This document shows, piece after piece, positions 8,129-17,273 of a DNA stretch of 64,000 nucleotides. The stretch is from Luteibaculum oceani (GTDB lineage Bacteria; Bacteroidota; Bacteroidia; Flavobacteriales_D; Luteibaculaceae), in the NCBI RefSeq assembly GCF_007995015.1, contig NZ_VORB01000001.1:434001-498000 (forward strand), read 5' to 3'. Numbering within the stretch: the first letter of the stretch is position 1; every line of letters begins with the position of its first letter. Below the pieces are notes generated by a model, which was not told the origin of the DNA, searched no databases, and was given only the letters and a program-made list of their open reading frames with translations. The translations under genes and the position numbers were made by a program.

Positions 8129-8947
8129 TTATTTGTTTATTTCAATTTCTCGAACTGTTCTTCCGTAGGCTACAAAAATTCCTAATGCACCATTGGAAAT
8201 ATTCGTTGGAACATTGCTAGGAGGTGCATCAAAAATTCCACTTTCAAAAGACTCAATGGCAAGGGCGCTTAAAATTTCTTCTTCCCGTTTATTAATGGTG
8301 CGCAATTCAATTTTCAGCACGTCACCACTATCTAGGTCAAAGGTGCCGTAAGTGATGTTATTCAAATATAGCCCGTTAACAAATTCATCGTTAAAAAGGG
8401 CGCCATATTCAAATAAGCTCTCGTATTCGTTGGCTCCATTTACGTAATCTATAAACCAATAGTAATTTCTTTTGCCAGGAGGATCTTGAAAGGAAATACC
8501 TATTTCCACTTCTTCCCTGGTGGTAAAAACACCGTCTTCTAATCGCTTGCAGGTTAGCGTATCTATAGCTATGGGAGGATTTAAGAATGATACAGCGCTG
8601 TACACTTGGCCTTCGTAGGTTATTTCCAGATAATAGTTGTGGTTCGCTTTCCCGACAAAATTTAGTGGGCTTATATAAATACCAGGGGAGCTTTCATCAA
8701 AGGTAAAGGTGCGATTAGAGTCATCTCGGATAATAACTGTAGCACCGATTGCAGGAATGTTTTTTATCTCATCAAAAAAGTTGGATGTAAGGGAAAGACG
8801 AATGGTATCTCTTAGTGTGGTGTTGTCTATTTCGGCATCTACCACCAACCGTGTGTTTTCCTGAGCTATGTAGCTTAAGTCTATGGGCTCCGTGCAAGAA
8901 TAGAGTAGAGAGCAAAGGAAGAAAGACAGTAAAACGCGTATTTTCAT
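8129..8947 (-). CDS. DUF4249 lipoprotein
   Basis: A 272-residue protein with a lipobox (LLYSC, Cys18), then a DUF4249 body: RLVVDAEI near residue 33, DTIRLSLTSNFF, PAIGATVIIRDD, and YYLEITYEGQVYSA. The early part resembles a carboxypeptidase-regulatory or Ig-like fold. DUF4249 proteins are typically encoded directly after a TonB-dependent receptor with an N-terminal carboxypeptidase-regulatory domain, as here (5-base gap). By analogy with SusD it may be a surface partner of the receptor, but this is inference; the ligand is unknown. Confidence 0.8.
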   Translation of the reverse strand: MKIRVLLSFFLCSLLYSCTEPIDLSYIAQENTRLVVDAEIDNTTLRDTIRLSLTSNFFDEIKNIPAIGATVIIRDDSNRTFTFDESSPGIYISPLNFVGKANHNYYLEITYEGQVYSAVSFLNPPIAIDTLTCKRLEDGVFTTREEVEIGISFQDPPGKRNYYWFIDYVNGANEYESLFEYGALFNDEFVNGLYLNNITYGTFDLDSGDVLKIELRTINKREEEILSALAIESFESGIFDAPPSNVPTNISNGALGIFVAYGRTVREIEINK

Positions 8948-8952
8948 CTTCG

Positions 8953-11304
8953 CTAAAATTTAAAATTATAAGTCACCGAAGGCAATACCGGAAACAAGTA
9001 AAATTTCTCGGCTACCAATTGGTTGGGGTTGCTATTACTTTCTTTAAAATTAATGGTATAGGTATTATGACGGTTGTATACATTATAAACTCCAAACACC
9101 CATTCTGAGGTATACTTTTTGGGTTTCTCCTTTTGCTTAGGTTTCAATGTTAAGCTGAAATCCATTCTGTGGTAGGCCGGAAATCTGCCGCCATTTCTAC
9201 TTGTGTAGGTAGGAATGGTTATACCTTTATATAAAAACTTACCCGAGGGGAAGGTTGCCGCTAGGCCGGTTGCGTATACAAAGTTCATCCCTACGCTAAC
9301 TCTTTTGTTAATCTGATAGCTTGCTACCAGCGATATATCGTGGGTTTTATCATATTTCGCTGGGAAAATCTCAATGCCAGGCAAGGTTTCGTCAACATCT
9401 ATTAGTTTCTCCGTCCTAGATAGCGTGTAGGAAAGAAAACCATTTAGTTTACCCCAGTCTTTCTTTACAAAAACTTCAAGCCCATATGCCCGTGCTCTAC
9501 CAAATCTCAGTTCTGCTTCTAGCTGATTATTTAACAACAATTGCGCCTGATTTTTAAAGTCGATGGCATTGCGCATATCCTTGTAATACAACTCCGCAGA
9601 ATATTCAATTTTCCATTTTCTAAAACTCGAAAAATACCCGATAGCGATCTGGTCTGCTAATTGGGGTTTTACGTTTGGCGATGCTAAAAACCAAATATCA
9701 AGTGGACTAGATGCAGTGGCATTCGAAGCCAATTGGGCATACTGGCGCATTCTGTTGTACGAAAATTTTAGGGAGCTTATTTCAGATAAGCTGTATCTCG
9801 CTGCCAATCTTGGTTCAAACCCTCCATATCGGTTGTATATTTTTCCTTTAGGATGATTTAGGGTGTCGGTAACCTCGTAAGTCTCATTTAGGTTATACGA
9901 TACGCCCTTCCCTATATTTAATAGTGCGCTGTGCCGTAGACCGTATTTTACCTTTAATCTTGGGCTGATATCTTGTTCTCGTTCTATGTAAATCCCTGTT
10001 TCTATGGCCTTGGTGCGGTCCAACTTGTAATCGAATCGGGTTGAATCGAGGTTGATGGAAATTTCGCCGGGTTGGAAATTATGATGGATGACCTGTGCTC
10101 CGACACGCCAAGTACTTTTTGGGTTTTGGTAGTAACCCACATCGTATTTAAGATTAAAGTCCTCAATTCTAGAGGTCCAGTCGAAGGTCTCTAAACCTTC
10201 TTTTGAACCTAGATTATAGTCGTATTTGCTGTAAATACCCGTTAAGTTGGCAAACAGCTTTTGGTTAAAAATGTGATTCCATCTTAGCGTACCAGTGGCG
10301 TTTCCCCAACCAATTTTTGCCAATCCGTCCTGCACCCCAAAAATATCTCTACCAAAGTATCCAGAAAGGTAAAGTCGGTTTTTGTCGTCTAGCGTATAGT
10401 TGGATTTTACATTAAAGTCGTAAAAATACAACTGGTTGTTATTGAGGGCTTCGTTGTTGCTCAGCTTTAAAAAGAGGTCGGCATAGGTTCTTCTGCCGCT
10501 AACTAAAAATGAGGCTTTGTCCTTCTTTATGGGGCCTTGAAGGGTAAGACGAGAGCTCAAAAGGCCTATCCCTCCTGTACCTTCAAAATGCTTGAGATTT
10601 CCCTCGTTCATTTTAATGTCCAATACCGAGGCAAGTCTTCCACCATACCGAGAGGGAATTCCTCCTTTATACAGTTGTACGTCTTTAATAGCGTCAGGGT
10701 TAAACACAGAGAAAAATCCAAAAAGATGGGCGGCATTGTAAACATTAGCCTCATCCAATAAAATAAGGTTTTGATCGGCGGAGCCTCCTCGTACAAAAAA
10801 ACCGCTATGACCTTCTCCTGCGGTAGCGACTCCTGGTAATAATTGAATGGCCTTAATAATATCTACCTCACCCAAAAAGGCAGGTATCTTTTTTATTTGT
10901 TCAATGGGGAGATTTACCGAACTCATCTGTACATCGCGAACGTGAGATTGTTGATCTCGATCTGCGGTAATTTCTACTTCCGATAGTCCAATTTCAGAAG
11001 GACTCAATTCTATTTTTATTTTGTTGAGGTTTTCTGTTAAATCTATGGGTAAGGATTGAGACTGGTATCCGACATAATTAAAGATTAAAGTGTAGGAACC
11101 TGGATTTAACTCTATTGAAAAATAGCCGTAGTCGTTGGTGGAGGTACCAAGTTTTAATTCTGAAATAAAAACGGTTGCGCCAACTAGGCTTTCCCCACTG
11201 TTGGCATCGGTAACCGTACCACTTATTACTTTTTTGTCTTGGGCCGAGGCAGTTATAGTTGCACCCCAGAACAGAAATAGAAGAAACTTAAAATAGTGCT
11301 GCAT
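8953..11304 (-). CDS. TonB-dependent receptor with carboxypeptidase-regulatory N-domain
   Basis: The ATG at 11304 is preferred because it starts directly at a signal peptide (MQHYFKFLLF..TASAQ); the frame also allows an ATG at 11331. The mature protein begins with a CarbopepD_reg domain (VISGTVTDANSGESLVGATV to the LIFNYVGYQSQ region), then a plug domain (IKAIQLLPGV, GFFVRGGSADQNLILLDEANVYNAAHLFGFFSVFNP, YKGGIPSRYGGR split over it), then a 22-strand barrel ending in SVTYNFKF. About 783 residues. It imports an unknown ligand across the outer membrane with energy from TonB. Either start lies inside the 3' end of rnhA, indicating one operon. No anti-sigma or FecR-type regulator is nearby. Confidence 0.85.
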   Translation of the reverse strand: MQHYFKFLLFLFWGATITASAQDKKVISGTVTDANSGESLVGATVFISELKLGTSTNDYGYFSIELNPGSYTLIFNYVGYQSQSLPIDLTENLNKIKIELSPSEIGLSEVEITADRDQQSHVRDVQMSSVNLPIEQIKKIPAFLGEVDIIKAIQLLPGVATAGEGHSGFFVRGGSADQNLILLDEANVYNAAHLFGFFSVFNPDAIKDVQLYKGGIPSRYGGRLASVLDIKMNEGNLKHFEGTGGIGLLSSRLTLQGPIKKDKASFLVSGRRTYADLFLKLSNNEALNNNQLYFYDFNVKSNYTLDDKNRLYLSGYFGRDIFGVQDGLAKIGWGNATGTLRWNHIFNQKLFANLTGIYSKYDYNLGSKEGLETFDWTSRIEDFNLKYDVGYYQNPKSTWRVGAQVIHHNFQPGEISINLDSTRFDYKLDRTKAIETGIYIEREQDISPRLKVKYGLRHSALLNIGKGVSYNLNETYEVTDTLNHPKGKIYNRYGGFEPRLAARYSLSEISSLKFSYNRMRQYAQLASNATASSPLDIWFLASPNVKPQLADQIAIGYFSSFRKWKIEYSAELYYKDMRNAIDFKNQAQLLLNNQLEAELRFGRARAYGLEVFVKKDWGKLNGFLSYTLSRTEKLIDVDETLPGIEIFPAKYDKTHDISLVASYQINKRVSVGMNFVYATGLAATFPSGKFLYKGITIPTYTSRNGGRFPAYHRMDFSLTLKPKQKEKPKKYTSEWVFGVYNVYNRHNTYTINFKESNSNPNQLVAEKFYLFPVLPSVTYNFKF

Positions 11305-11770
11305 CGTTTTCGCTATTTTCTTCAAAGCCATGATCCTTACTGGTAGCTCTATTTAAGGCGGCATCGGTTGCTAAAAAATCGCAGCGTTCATTTTCTTTTA
11401 TTCCAGCATGACCCTTAACCCAAACTAACTTAACCTTGTGTTTTCGGTAAGCTGCAAGAAATCGTTTCCATAAATCGGGGTTCGCTTTTTTGGCAAAGGA
11501 CTTTTTTTCCCAACCAAAAACCCATCCTTTTTCAACAGCATCAACAACATATTTGGAATCGGAATAAATGGTAACCAAGGTGCCAGGATATTTAAGAATT
11601 TCTAAAACCTTTATAACACTCAATAGTTCCATTCGGTTATTGGTGGTTTTAATAAACCCTTCGGACAACTCCTTGCGATTATTGCCGCTAATAAGAACAG
11701 CTCCATAGCCACCTGGGCCAGGGTTTCCTCTTGAAGCGCCATCTGTATATGCAATTACCTGATGCGCCAA
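11288..11770 (-). CDS. rnhA: Ribonuclease HI
   Basis: A 160-residue protein with all catalytic acids of RNase HI: Asp10 (YTDGASRGNPGPGG), Glu48 (NNRMEL), Asp71 (YSDSKYV) and Asp131 (NERCD), plus His121 in VKGHAGI. The basic 'handle' (GWEKKSFAKKANPDLW) is present, as in the E. coli enzyme, so it is the type I, handle-bearing form. It cuts the RNA strand of RNA-DNA hybrids in the cytoplasm. It sits 2 bases after purN and overlaps the receptor gene. Confidence 0.93.
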   Translation of the reverse strand: MAHQVIAYTDGASRGNPGPGGYGAVLISGNNRKELSEGFIKTTNNRMELLSVIKVLEILKYPGTLVTIYSDSKYVVDAVEKGWVFGWEKKSFAKKANPDLWKRFLAAYRKHKVKLVWVKGHAGIKENERCDFLATDAALNRATSKDHGFEENSENDAALF

Positions 11771-11772
11771 TA

Positions 11773-12384
11773 CTATAGATTTAGGAGGTGTTTTTCTATT
11801 TCCCTTGGAAAGTGTTTGTGCTCTAGTTGCTGCACTTTTTGCTGAACATCCTCTGGGGTATCATCGGGATGGACTGCTGTGGAGAATTGAGAAATAATTG
11901 CTCCCTCGTCGTAATTCTCATTTACCTTGTGAATGGTAATTCCCGTTTCTTTCTCGTTTGCTTCCACAACCGCTTTGTGCACATGCATTCCGTACATACC
12001 TTTACCTCCAAACTTGGGTAAAAGGGCAGGGTGGATATTTATAATCTCATTCGGGTAGGCTTCCAAAATATTCTTTGGGATTTTCAGTAAAAACCCAGCT
12101 AGAATTATCCAATTTATATGCTTCTCTTTTAATAAAGTAACTATATCATTGGATTCATAAAGAGTGCTTTTTTTGGCGTGATAACACGGAACCTGATTTC
12201 GGTCAGCCACCTTCCAAATCCCCGCTTCCTTTTTGTTGGTAACAACCAACTTCACCTGAATCTTAGAGTGACCTTTAAAGTGGCTAATTATGGCCTCAGC
12301 ATTGGTTCCTGACCCCGAAGCAAAAATGGCAAGATTCAATTGTGGCAAAGCTTGTAATTTAAAATTCACATCAAATGTATACAA
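11773..12384 (-). CDS. purN: Phosphoribosylglycinamide formyltransferase
   Basis: PurN transfers formyl from 10-formyl-tetrahydrofolate to GAR in purine synthesis. The N-terminal nucleotide-binding loop is LAIFASGSGTNAEAI. The catalytic Asn-His pair is in IINIHPALLPKFGG, and the catalytic Asp lies in the NENYDEGAI region. HKHFPRE near the end is typical of the family. Length is about 203 residues if the TTG at 12384 is used. Later in-frame GTG and TTG codons (residues 6, 13 and 16) would also leave the fold intact, so the start is unsure. It is first in the purN-rnhA-TonB run and is divergent from the deiodinase-like gene. Confidence 0.88.
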   Translation of the reverse strand: MYTFDVNFKLQALPQLNLAIFASGSGTNAEAIISHFKGHSKIQVKLVVTNKKEAGIWKVADRNQVPCYHAKKSTLYESNDIVTLLKEKHINWIILAGFLLKIPKNILEAYPNEIINIHPALLPKFGGKGMYGMHVHKAVVEANEKETGITIHKVNENYDEGAIISQFSTAVHPDDTPEDVQQKVQQLEHKHFPREIEKHLLNL

Positions 12385-12444
12385 AACCCCATGGGCATTG
12401 GAAGCAAAGGAGTTTATTTTATTTTAAACCCATAAACAAATACC

Positions 12445-13128
12445 ATGATTACCCACGATACCAAGAATGAAGCGTTTGTGCCTTACGGAAGAGAAAGATA
12501 TACTCACGAGCAACTTCTAGAAAACATTAAGAGGTTTAAGTCCGATCTTTCAGAAAGGAGGAGTATAAGACAGTTTTCAAATAAAAAAGTACCCAAAGAG
12601 GTAATTGAGAATATACTAGAAGTAGCAAACGGAGCACCATCTGGAGCTAACCGACAACCCTGGACTTTCTGCGTTATATCCAACCCTGAATTAAAAGGGG
12701 AAATAAGAAAACGCGCCGAGCAAGAGGAGTACCTTTCATACAATGGAAGAATGAGCGAGGAATGGCTAAAGGATGTTGAGCCGTTTGGAACAAATCATAT
12801 TAAAGAGTTTATAGATGCAGCTCCTTATATTATTGTTGTATTTAAAAAGGTATACGATAAAGACGAACACAACTACCGAAAAAGCAATTATTACGTAAAT
12901 GAGAGTGTAGGAATTGCGGTAGGGTTTTTACTGACTGCCATTCATCAAGCGGGATTGGCCTCTTTAACTCATACTCCGAGCCCTATGAACTTTTTACAAG
13001 AAGTTTTGGGTAGACCAGAAAACGAACGCCCGTTTCTATTGATTCCAGTGGGATATCCGCACGAAGAGGCCCTTGTTCCCAAGATAGAAAAGAAGCCACT
13101 TAAAGAGGTTTCGGTGTTTTACGAGTAA
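12445..13128 (+). CDS. Nitroreductase-superfamily flavoprotein, iodotyrosine deiodinase-like
   Basis: A 227-residue FMN enzyme. RRSIRQFS (39-46) binds the flavin phosphate, followed by GAPSGANRQPWTF (63-75). The residues that in human iodotyrosine deiodinase form the substrate lid, Glu157, Tyr161 and Lys182, have counterparts with the same spacing: Glu95, Tyr99 and Lys120 in the EEYLSY..GRM to TNHIKE region. The LGRPENERP..LPVGYP-like segment (here LLIPVGYPHEEALVPKI) also matches. This points to reductive dehalogenation of halotyrosines rather than nitro reduction. The vertebrate membrane anchor is absent; the protein should be cytosolic. It is transcribed alone, divergent from purN. Confidence 0.8.
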   Translation: MITHDTKNEAFVPYGRERYTHEQLLENIKRFKSDLSERRSIRQFSNKKVPKEVIENILEVANGAPSGANRQPWTFCVISNPELKGEIRKRAEQEEYLSYNGRMSEEWLKDVEPFGTNHIKEFIDAAPYIIVVFKKVYDKDEHNYRKSNYYVNESVGIAVGFLLTAIHQAGLASLTHTPSPMNFLQEVLGRPENERPFLLIPVGYPHEEALVPKIEKKPLKEVSVFYE

Positions 13129-13133
13129 TTTTC

Positions 13134-13165
13134 TTTGAATATTTATCGTAGATGTGCTTTATTTG
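13134..13165 (+). promoter_or_regulatory. Promoter of the acpP-fabF-rnc-pyk operon
   Basis: TTTG at 13134-13137 and TTTATTTG at 13158-13165, separated by 20 bases, fit the Bacteroidota -33/-7 pattern with one mismatch in the -7 box. It lies 28 bases before the acpP ATG. Confidence 0.5.
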
Positions 13166-13193
13166 CTGCTACTAAATTTTAATTCGAAAGGCA

Positions 13194-13430
13194 ATGTCTG
13201 ACATTAAATCTGAGGTAATAGCAATTATTGTTGACAAATTAGGTGTAGATGAGGGGGATGTAACTCCTGAGGCAAGTTTTACTAACGACCTCGGTGCAGA
13301 TTCACTTGATACAGTTGAGTTGATCATGGAGTTCGAGAAGAAATTCAACATCGCAATTCCAGACGACCAAGCTGAGAAAATCGCAACGGTTGGTCAAGCT
13401 ATTGAGTACATCAGTAACAACGTAAAGTAA
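13194..13430 (+). CDS. acpP: Acyl carrier protein
   Basis: A 78-residue acidic ACP. Ser37 in [10 protein letters not shown] is the phosphopantetheine attachment site, and the four-helix pattern is complete ([16 protein letters not shown] forms the last helix). It carries growing acyl chains in type II fatty-acid synthesis. fabF follows after 16 bases, the usual Bacteroidota arrangement, so the two are co-transcribed. Confidence 0.95.
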   Translation: MSDIKSEVIAIIVDKLGVDEGDVTPEASFTNDLGADSLDTVELIMEFEKKFNIAIPDDQAEKIATVGQAIEYISNNVK

Positions 13431-13446
13431 AAGTAATTTAGATTTT

Positions 13447-14700
13447 ATGGAATTAAAGCGGGTAGTCATAACCGGATTAGGTGCCCTTACTCCAATTGGT
13501 AATACCGTTGAAGAGTATTGGGATGGACTTATTAATGGTAAGAGCGGTGCAGCTCGTATTACCCGCTTTGATCCTTCTAAATTCAAAACGCAGTTTGCGT
13601 GCGAGGTTAAAGGCTTCAATCCTCTTGATTTCTTCGATAGAAAAGAGGCACGTAAAATGGATCTGTTCTCGCAGTACGCGATGGTAGTTGCAGATGAGGC
13701 ATTAAAAAATGCTGGTCTTGCAGAAAATGGTCCAAACCCAGATAGAGCTGGTGTAATTTGGGGTTCTGGTATTGGTGGTTTGCAAACCTTCCAGGAGGAA
13801 TGTGTTTCTTTCGGCCAAGGCGATGGAACACCCAGATTTAATCCATTCTTTATCCCGAAAATGATTGCCGATATAGCGTCGGGTCATATTTCAATTAAAT
13901 ACGGTTACCGTGGTCCTAATTACACTACGGTTTCAGCTTGTGCTTCCTCTACTAATGCATTGTTAGACGCTTTTAACCTAATTCGATTAGGTAAGGCAGA
14001 TGTAATGGTAGGTGGAGGTTCCGAAGCTGCCGTGTGTGAGGCAGGTATTGGAGGGTTCAACGCTCTGCATGCCCTTTCAACTAGAAACGATGATCCTGCA
14101 ACGGCATCAAGACCCTTCGATAAAGATAGAGATGGGTTTGTACTTGGTGAAGGTGCTGGATGTTTGATTCTAGAAGAATTAGAGCACGCAAAAGCTAGAG
14201 GCGCCAATATTATTTGTGAAGTTGTCGGAGGTGGAATGTCTGCCGATGCACATCACATTACCGCTCCTCACCCAGAAGGTCTAGGTGCATTAAATGTTAT
14301 GAAAGCTGCTCTTGACGATGCTCACATGAGTGTTGACGAGCTAGATTACATTAATGTGCATGGTACCTCTACTCCTCTTGGAGATGTTGCCGAAACTAAG
14401 GCAATCAAGTCCATTTTTGGAGAACATGCCTATAAGCTTAACATTTCAAGTACCAAGTCTATGACAGGTCACTTGTTGGGAGCTGCAGGCGCCATTGAAT
14501 CAATAGCTAGTGTATTGGCTGTGAAGAATGGAATTGTTCCTCCTACTATAAACCACTTTACTGATGATCCTGAGTTGGATAACAATCTTAACTTCACTTT
14601 CGAGAAAGCTCAAAAAAGAGAAGTAAGAGCAGCGTTAAGTAATACTTTTGGATTTGGTGGTCATAACACTTCGGTAATTTTTAGAAAGTATAGCGTATAA
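13447..14700 (+). CDS. fabF: 3-oxoacyl-ACP synthase II
   Basis: A 417-residue elongating ketosynthase. The Cys-His-His triad is visible: Cys165 (TVSACASSTN), His305 (NVHGTSTPLGD) and His342 (MTGHLLGAAGA). FGFGGHN near the end is the usual glycine-rich loop. It condenses malonyl-ACP with acyl-ACP. The length matches FabF and the start after acpP is unambiguous. Confidence 0.95.
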   Translation: MELKRVVITGLGALTPIGNTVEEYWDGLINGKSGAARITRFDPSKFKTQFACEVKGFNPLDFFDRKEARKMDLFSQYAMVVADEALKNAGLAENGPNPDRAGVIWGSGIGGLQTFQEECVSFGQGDGTPRFNPFFIPKMIADIASGHISIKYGYRGPNYTTVSACASSTNALLDAFNLIRLGKADVMVGGGSEAAVCEAGIGGFNALHALSTRNDDPATASRPFDKDRDGFVLGEGAGCLILEELEHAKARGANIICEVVGGGMSADAHHITAPHPEGLGALNVMKAALDDAHMSVDELDYINVHGTSTPLGDVAETKAIKSIFGEHAYKLNISSTKSMTGHLLGAAGAIESIASVLAVKNGIVPPTINHFTDDPELDNNLNFTFEKAQKREVRAALSNTFGFGGHNTSVIFRKYSV

Positions 14701-14702
14701 GA

Positions 14703-15425
14703 ATGGCCTTGTTTAGTACTAGCGGAAAGTCTTTCAGAGAACGAAAGCTCCGTTATGTGTTAAAAAATTACCTAAAGCTAAACCCTAAAAATTTAGACTT
14801 ATACTTCTCTGCGGTTGTACATACCTCTTATAAGGGTTATGGTGATGAGCGTGGAACTTATGATAGGTTAGAGTTCCTGGGTGATGCGCTTTTCGGTGCT
14901 TACATTACTGCATGGATATTTACTAAGTACCCACAAAAAAACGAAGGGCAACTTTCTAAATTAAAATCGAAGTTGTGTTCAAGGAAATTTCTGAACACGC
15001 TCGCGTTTAAGCTTCATATTAATCATTTGATCTATTTCTCCACCCGAGAGAATCTTTCAGAAAATTCCATTCCTGGTAATACGCTTGAAGCACTTTTTGG
15101 AGCGGTTTATTTAGATCAAGGATTGGCAGAATTGCACAAGCTTTTTGATCACATAATTAAGCACCATATTAACGTTGCAGAGGTCGATAAGCAGGATATA
15201 GATTACAAAAGTAGGGTGATTCAATTTTGTCAAAAGCACAAAAGAAAACACCGCTTCTTAACTACCGAAACAGATCATAAAAATGGTAGAGATTTTTTTA
15301 CCATTGCACTAGAAATAGAAGGTTTCGATAGTGTTTCGGCTGTAGGTTTTTCAAAAAAGAAAGCCGAACAGCAAGCCTGTAAATTGTTTTACGAAAGTAA
15401 AAAACAAGAATTCGAAGAAGATTAA
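14703..15425 (+). CDS. rnc: Ribonuclease III
   Basis: A 240-residue dsRNA endonuclease. The signature DRLEFLGDALFGAY (about residues 59-72) and NTLEALFGAVYLDQG carry the metal-binding acids. The C-terminal dsRNA-binding domain ends with VSAVGFSKKKAEQQACKLFY split across it (Lys-Lys-Ala-Glu helix). It matures rRNA and processes structured RNAs. It starts 2 bases after fabF. Confidence 0.94.
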   Translation: MALFSTSGKSFRERKLRYVLKNYLKLNPKNLDLYFSAVVHTSYKGYGDERGTYDRLEFLGDALFGAYITAWIFTKYPQKNEGQLSKLKSKLCSRKFLNTLAFKLHINHLIYFSTRENLSENSIPGNTLEALFGAVYLDQGLAELHKLFDHIIKHHINVAEVDKQDIDYKSRVIQFCQKHKRKHRFLTTETDHKNGRDFFTIALEIEGFDSVSAVGFSKKKAEQQACKLFYESKKQEFEED

Positions 15426-15847
15426 TGACCGTACACTACCTAGATTTCGATGACGAGCCCGAATTTCACATGATTGGAATTGCTTGCCATTTGAAAAATT
15501 ATCGCCTGTGCTGGTTAGTTAATAAAGCCTTAAACATAAATCTAGAACGGTCTCAAGATCCCTACGTATTTTGGCCCGGTAAAAGCATAAAATCTGAACA
15601 TGCTTTGTTTACTGGATTTAACGAATTCTGGAAATCGCAGCATTATTTGATTCAAAATAAGGGCTTCCAACAAACCCTGGTGGTCCCAGAACATAGGGCG
15701 GCCGATTACCTTTTAATTACCAAAAATCCTAAAGAAGAGTATTCTACTTTTATTCTGCAGGAACTAAATAAACAAAACTTAATTTTAACGGCGTTTAAAA
15801 TCAATCCGGTTGGATTAAAATCGAGCGCTAATTTGACATTCGAATGA
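15425..15847 (+). CDS. IPExxxVDY family protein
   Basis: A 140-residue protein with the family mark in the form VPEHRAADYLLI (near residues 87-98), where the usual Ile and Val are replaced by Val and Ala. It starts with MIGIACHLKNYRLCWLVNKAL after an acidic leader (DFDDEPEFH). This family is found between rnc and pyk in many Bacteroidota. Its function is unknown. The ATG overlaps the rnc stop by one base and the gene overlaps pyk by 4 bases, indicating tight translational coupling. Confidence 0.85.
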   Translation: MTVHYLDFDDEPEFHMIGIACHLKNYRLCWLVNKALNINLERSQDPYVFWPGKSIKSEHALFTGFNEFWKSQHYLIQNKGFQQTLVVPEHRAADYLLITKNPKEEYSTFILQELNKQNLILTAFKINPVGLKSSANLTFE

Positions 15848-17271
15848 TACGTAAAACCAAAATTGTAGCTACCATAGGACCCGCTTCCTCCTCCAAAGAG
15901 AAGCTTACAGAACTAATTCGGGCAGGGCTTAATGTTTGTAGAATTAATTTTTCTCATGGAAGTCATGAGGTGCACCTAGAGGCAGTTAGAAATATTAGAG
16001 CGGTATCCGATGAATTAAAAATTCCGGTGGCCATTTTAGGAGACCTTCAAGGGCCAAAATTAAGAGTAGGAATGCTTCCCGAAGAGGGCTTAGATCTTAT
16101 AGAAGGAGAAGAGTTGTGTTTTACTACAAAGCCTAACAAAATGGGGGATAAGCAGAATTTATACATCAGCTATTCCTCTTTTGCGAAAGATGTAAAACCA
16201 GGTGAAAAAATTCTCTTGGATGACGGAAAGCTAGAATTAGAAGCTGGCGAAAGCGATGGTGACGCCAGAGTGAAAGCAAAGGTGATTCATGGTGGGATAT
16301 TAAAATCGAAAAAAGGGGTAAACCTACCCAACACTAAAATCTCCCTTCCATCTCTTACGGAAAAGGATTTGGTTGATTTAGAATTCGCCCTTGAGCACGA
16401 TTTCGACTGGATAGGTTTATCCTTCGTTCGTTCGGCAAGAGATATTATAGAACTGAAGCATAAGATTAGCGAGCGCAACAAATTCTCAAGAGTGGTTGCA
16501 AAAATCGAAAAACCGGAAGCGTTAAAAGAACTGGAGGGCATTATCGATGAAACCGATGCCGTTATGGTTGCTCGTGGTGACCTCGGTGTGGAAATCCCTA
16601 TGGAAGAAGTTCCACTTATCCAAAAGGATATTATAAAACAATGTAGAGAAGCAGCAAAACCGGTAATTGTTGCAACCCAAATGATGGAGAGCATGATAGA
16701 AAATGTTACTCCAACCAGAGCTGAAGTTAATGATGTGGCAAATGCGGTAATGGATGGCTCAGATGCGGTAATGCTTAGCGCAGAAACCTCGGTGGGGAAA
16801 TACCCTGTGGAAACGGTGAACGCCATGCGTAAAATTCTTGTTAAAACAGAAGCTTTTGAGGGGATATTTCACCATGAAACTGCGCCTGGAGATTTTGGAG
16901 GCGATCGATTTATTTCGGATTCCATTTGTTACAACGCCTGTCGTTTGGCTCAGCGTGTTAATGCAATTGGAGTAGTGGCCATGACCCACTCTGGTTACAC
17001 GGCCGTGAAGCTATCATCGCAGCGCCCAAAATCAACGGTTTTTGTTTTTACGGGAAATAAAAGACTGATAACCGCTTTAAGTTTGGTTTGGGGTGTAGAG
17101 TGTTTTTATTACGATAAGTATGTATCTACAGACCACACCATAGCAGATATCAAGTATATCTTAAAGCGCGAAGGCAAAATTAAGAATGGAGATTACCTTA
17201 TTAATATCGCCTCTATGCCGATAAGCGAAAAAGGAACTTCGAATATGATAAAACTAAGTCAGGTAGATTAA
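15844..17271 (+). CDS. pyk: Pyruvate kinase
   Basis: A 475-residue enzyme catalysing the last step of glycolysis (PEP + ADP to pyruvate + ATP). Seen in order: TKIVATIGPASS start, NFSHGSHE, the B-domain, the active-site block VVAKIEKPEAL, VMVARGDLGVEIP and VATQMMESMI. The C-terminal domain has MTHSGYTAVKLSSQRP. Length is typical for the bacterial enzyme without the extra PEP-utiliser domain. Confidence 0.95.
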   Translation: MIRKTKIVATIGPASSSKEKLTELIRAGLNVCRINFSHGSHEVHLEAVRNIRAVSDELKIPVAILGDLQGPKLRVGMLPEEGLDLIEGEELCFTTKPNKMGDKQNLYISYSSFAKDVKPGEKILLDDGKLELEAGESDGDARVKAKVIHGGILKSKKGVNLPNTKISLPSLTEKDLVDLEFALEHDFDWIGLSFVRSARDIIELKHKISERNKFSRVVAKIEKPEALKELEGIIDETDAVMVARGDLGVEIPMEEVPLIQKDIIKQCREAAKPVIVATQMMESMIENVTPTRAEVNDVANAVMDGSDAVMLSAETSVGKYPVETVNAMRKILVKTEAFEGIFHHETAPGDFGGDRFISDSICYNACRLAQRVNAIGVVAMTHSGYTAVKLSSQRPKSTVFVFTGNKRLITALSLVWGVECFYYDKYVSTDHTIADIKYILKREGKIKNGDYLINIASMPISEKGTSNMIKLSQVD

Positions 17272-17273
17272 CT

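Noticed and set aside
13481-14207. Short open frames within fabF in other frames
   Set aside because: FabF is complete with its Cys-His-His triad; the alternatives lack start context and have no family resemblance.
16287-16826. 179-codon open frame on the minus strand inside pyk
   Set aside because: It is the mirror of a strongly conserved pyruvate kinase with intact motifs; the antisense product is Ser/Thr/Ile-rich without any domain, as expected from reading a coding strand backwards.
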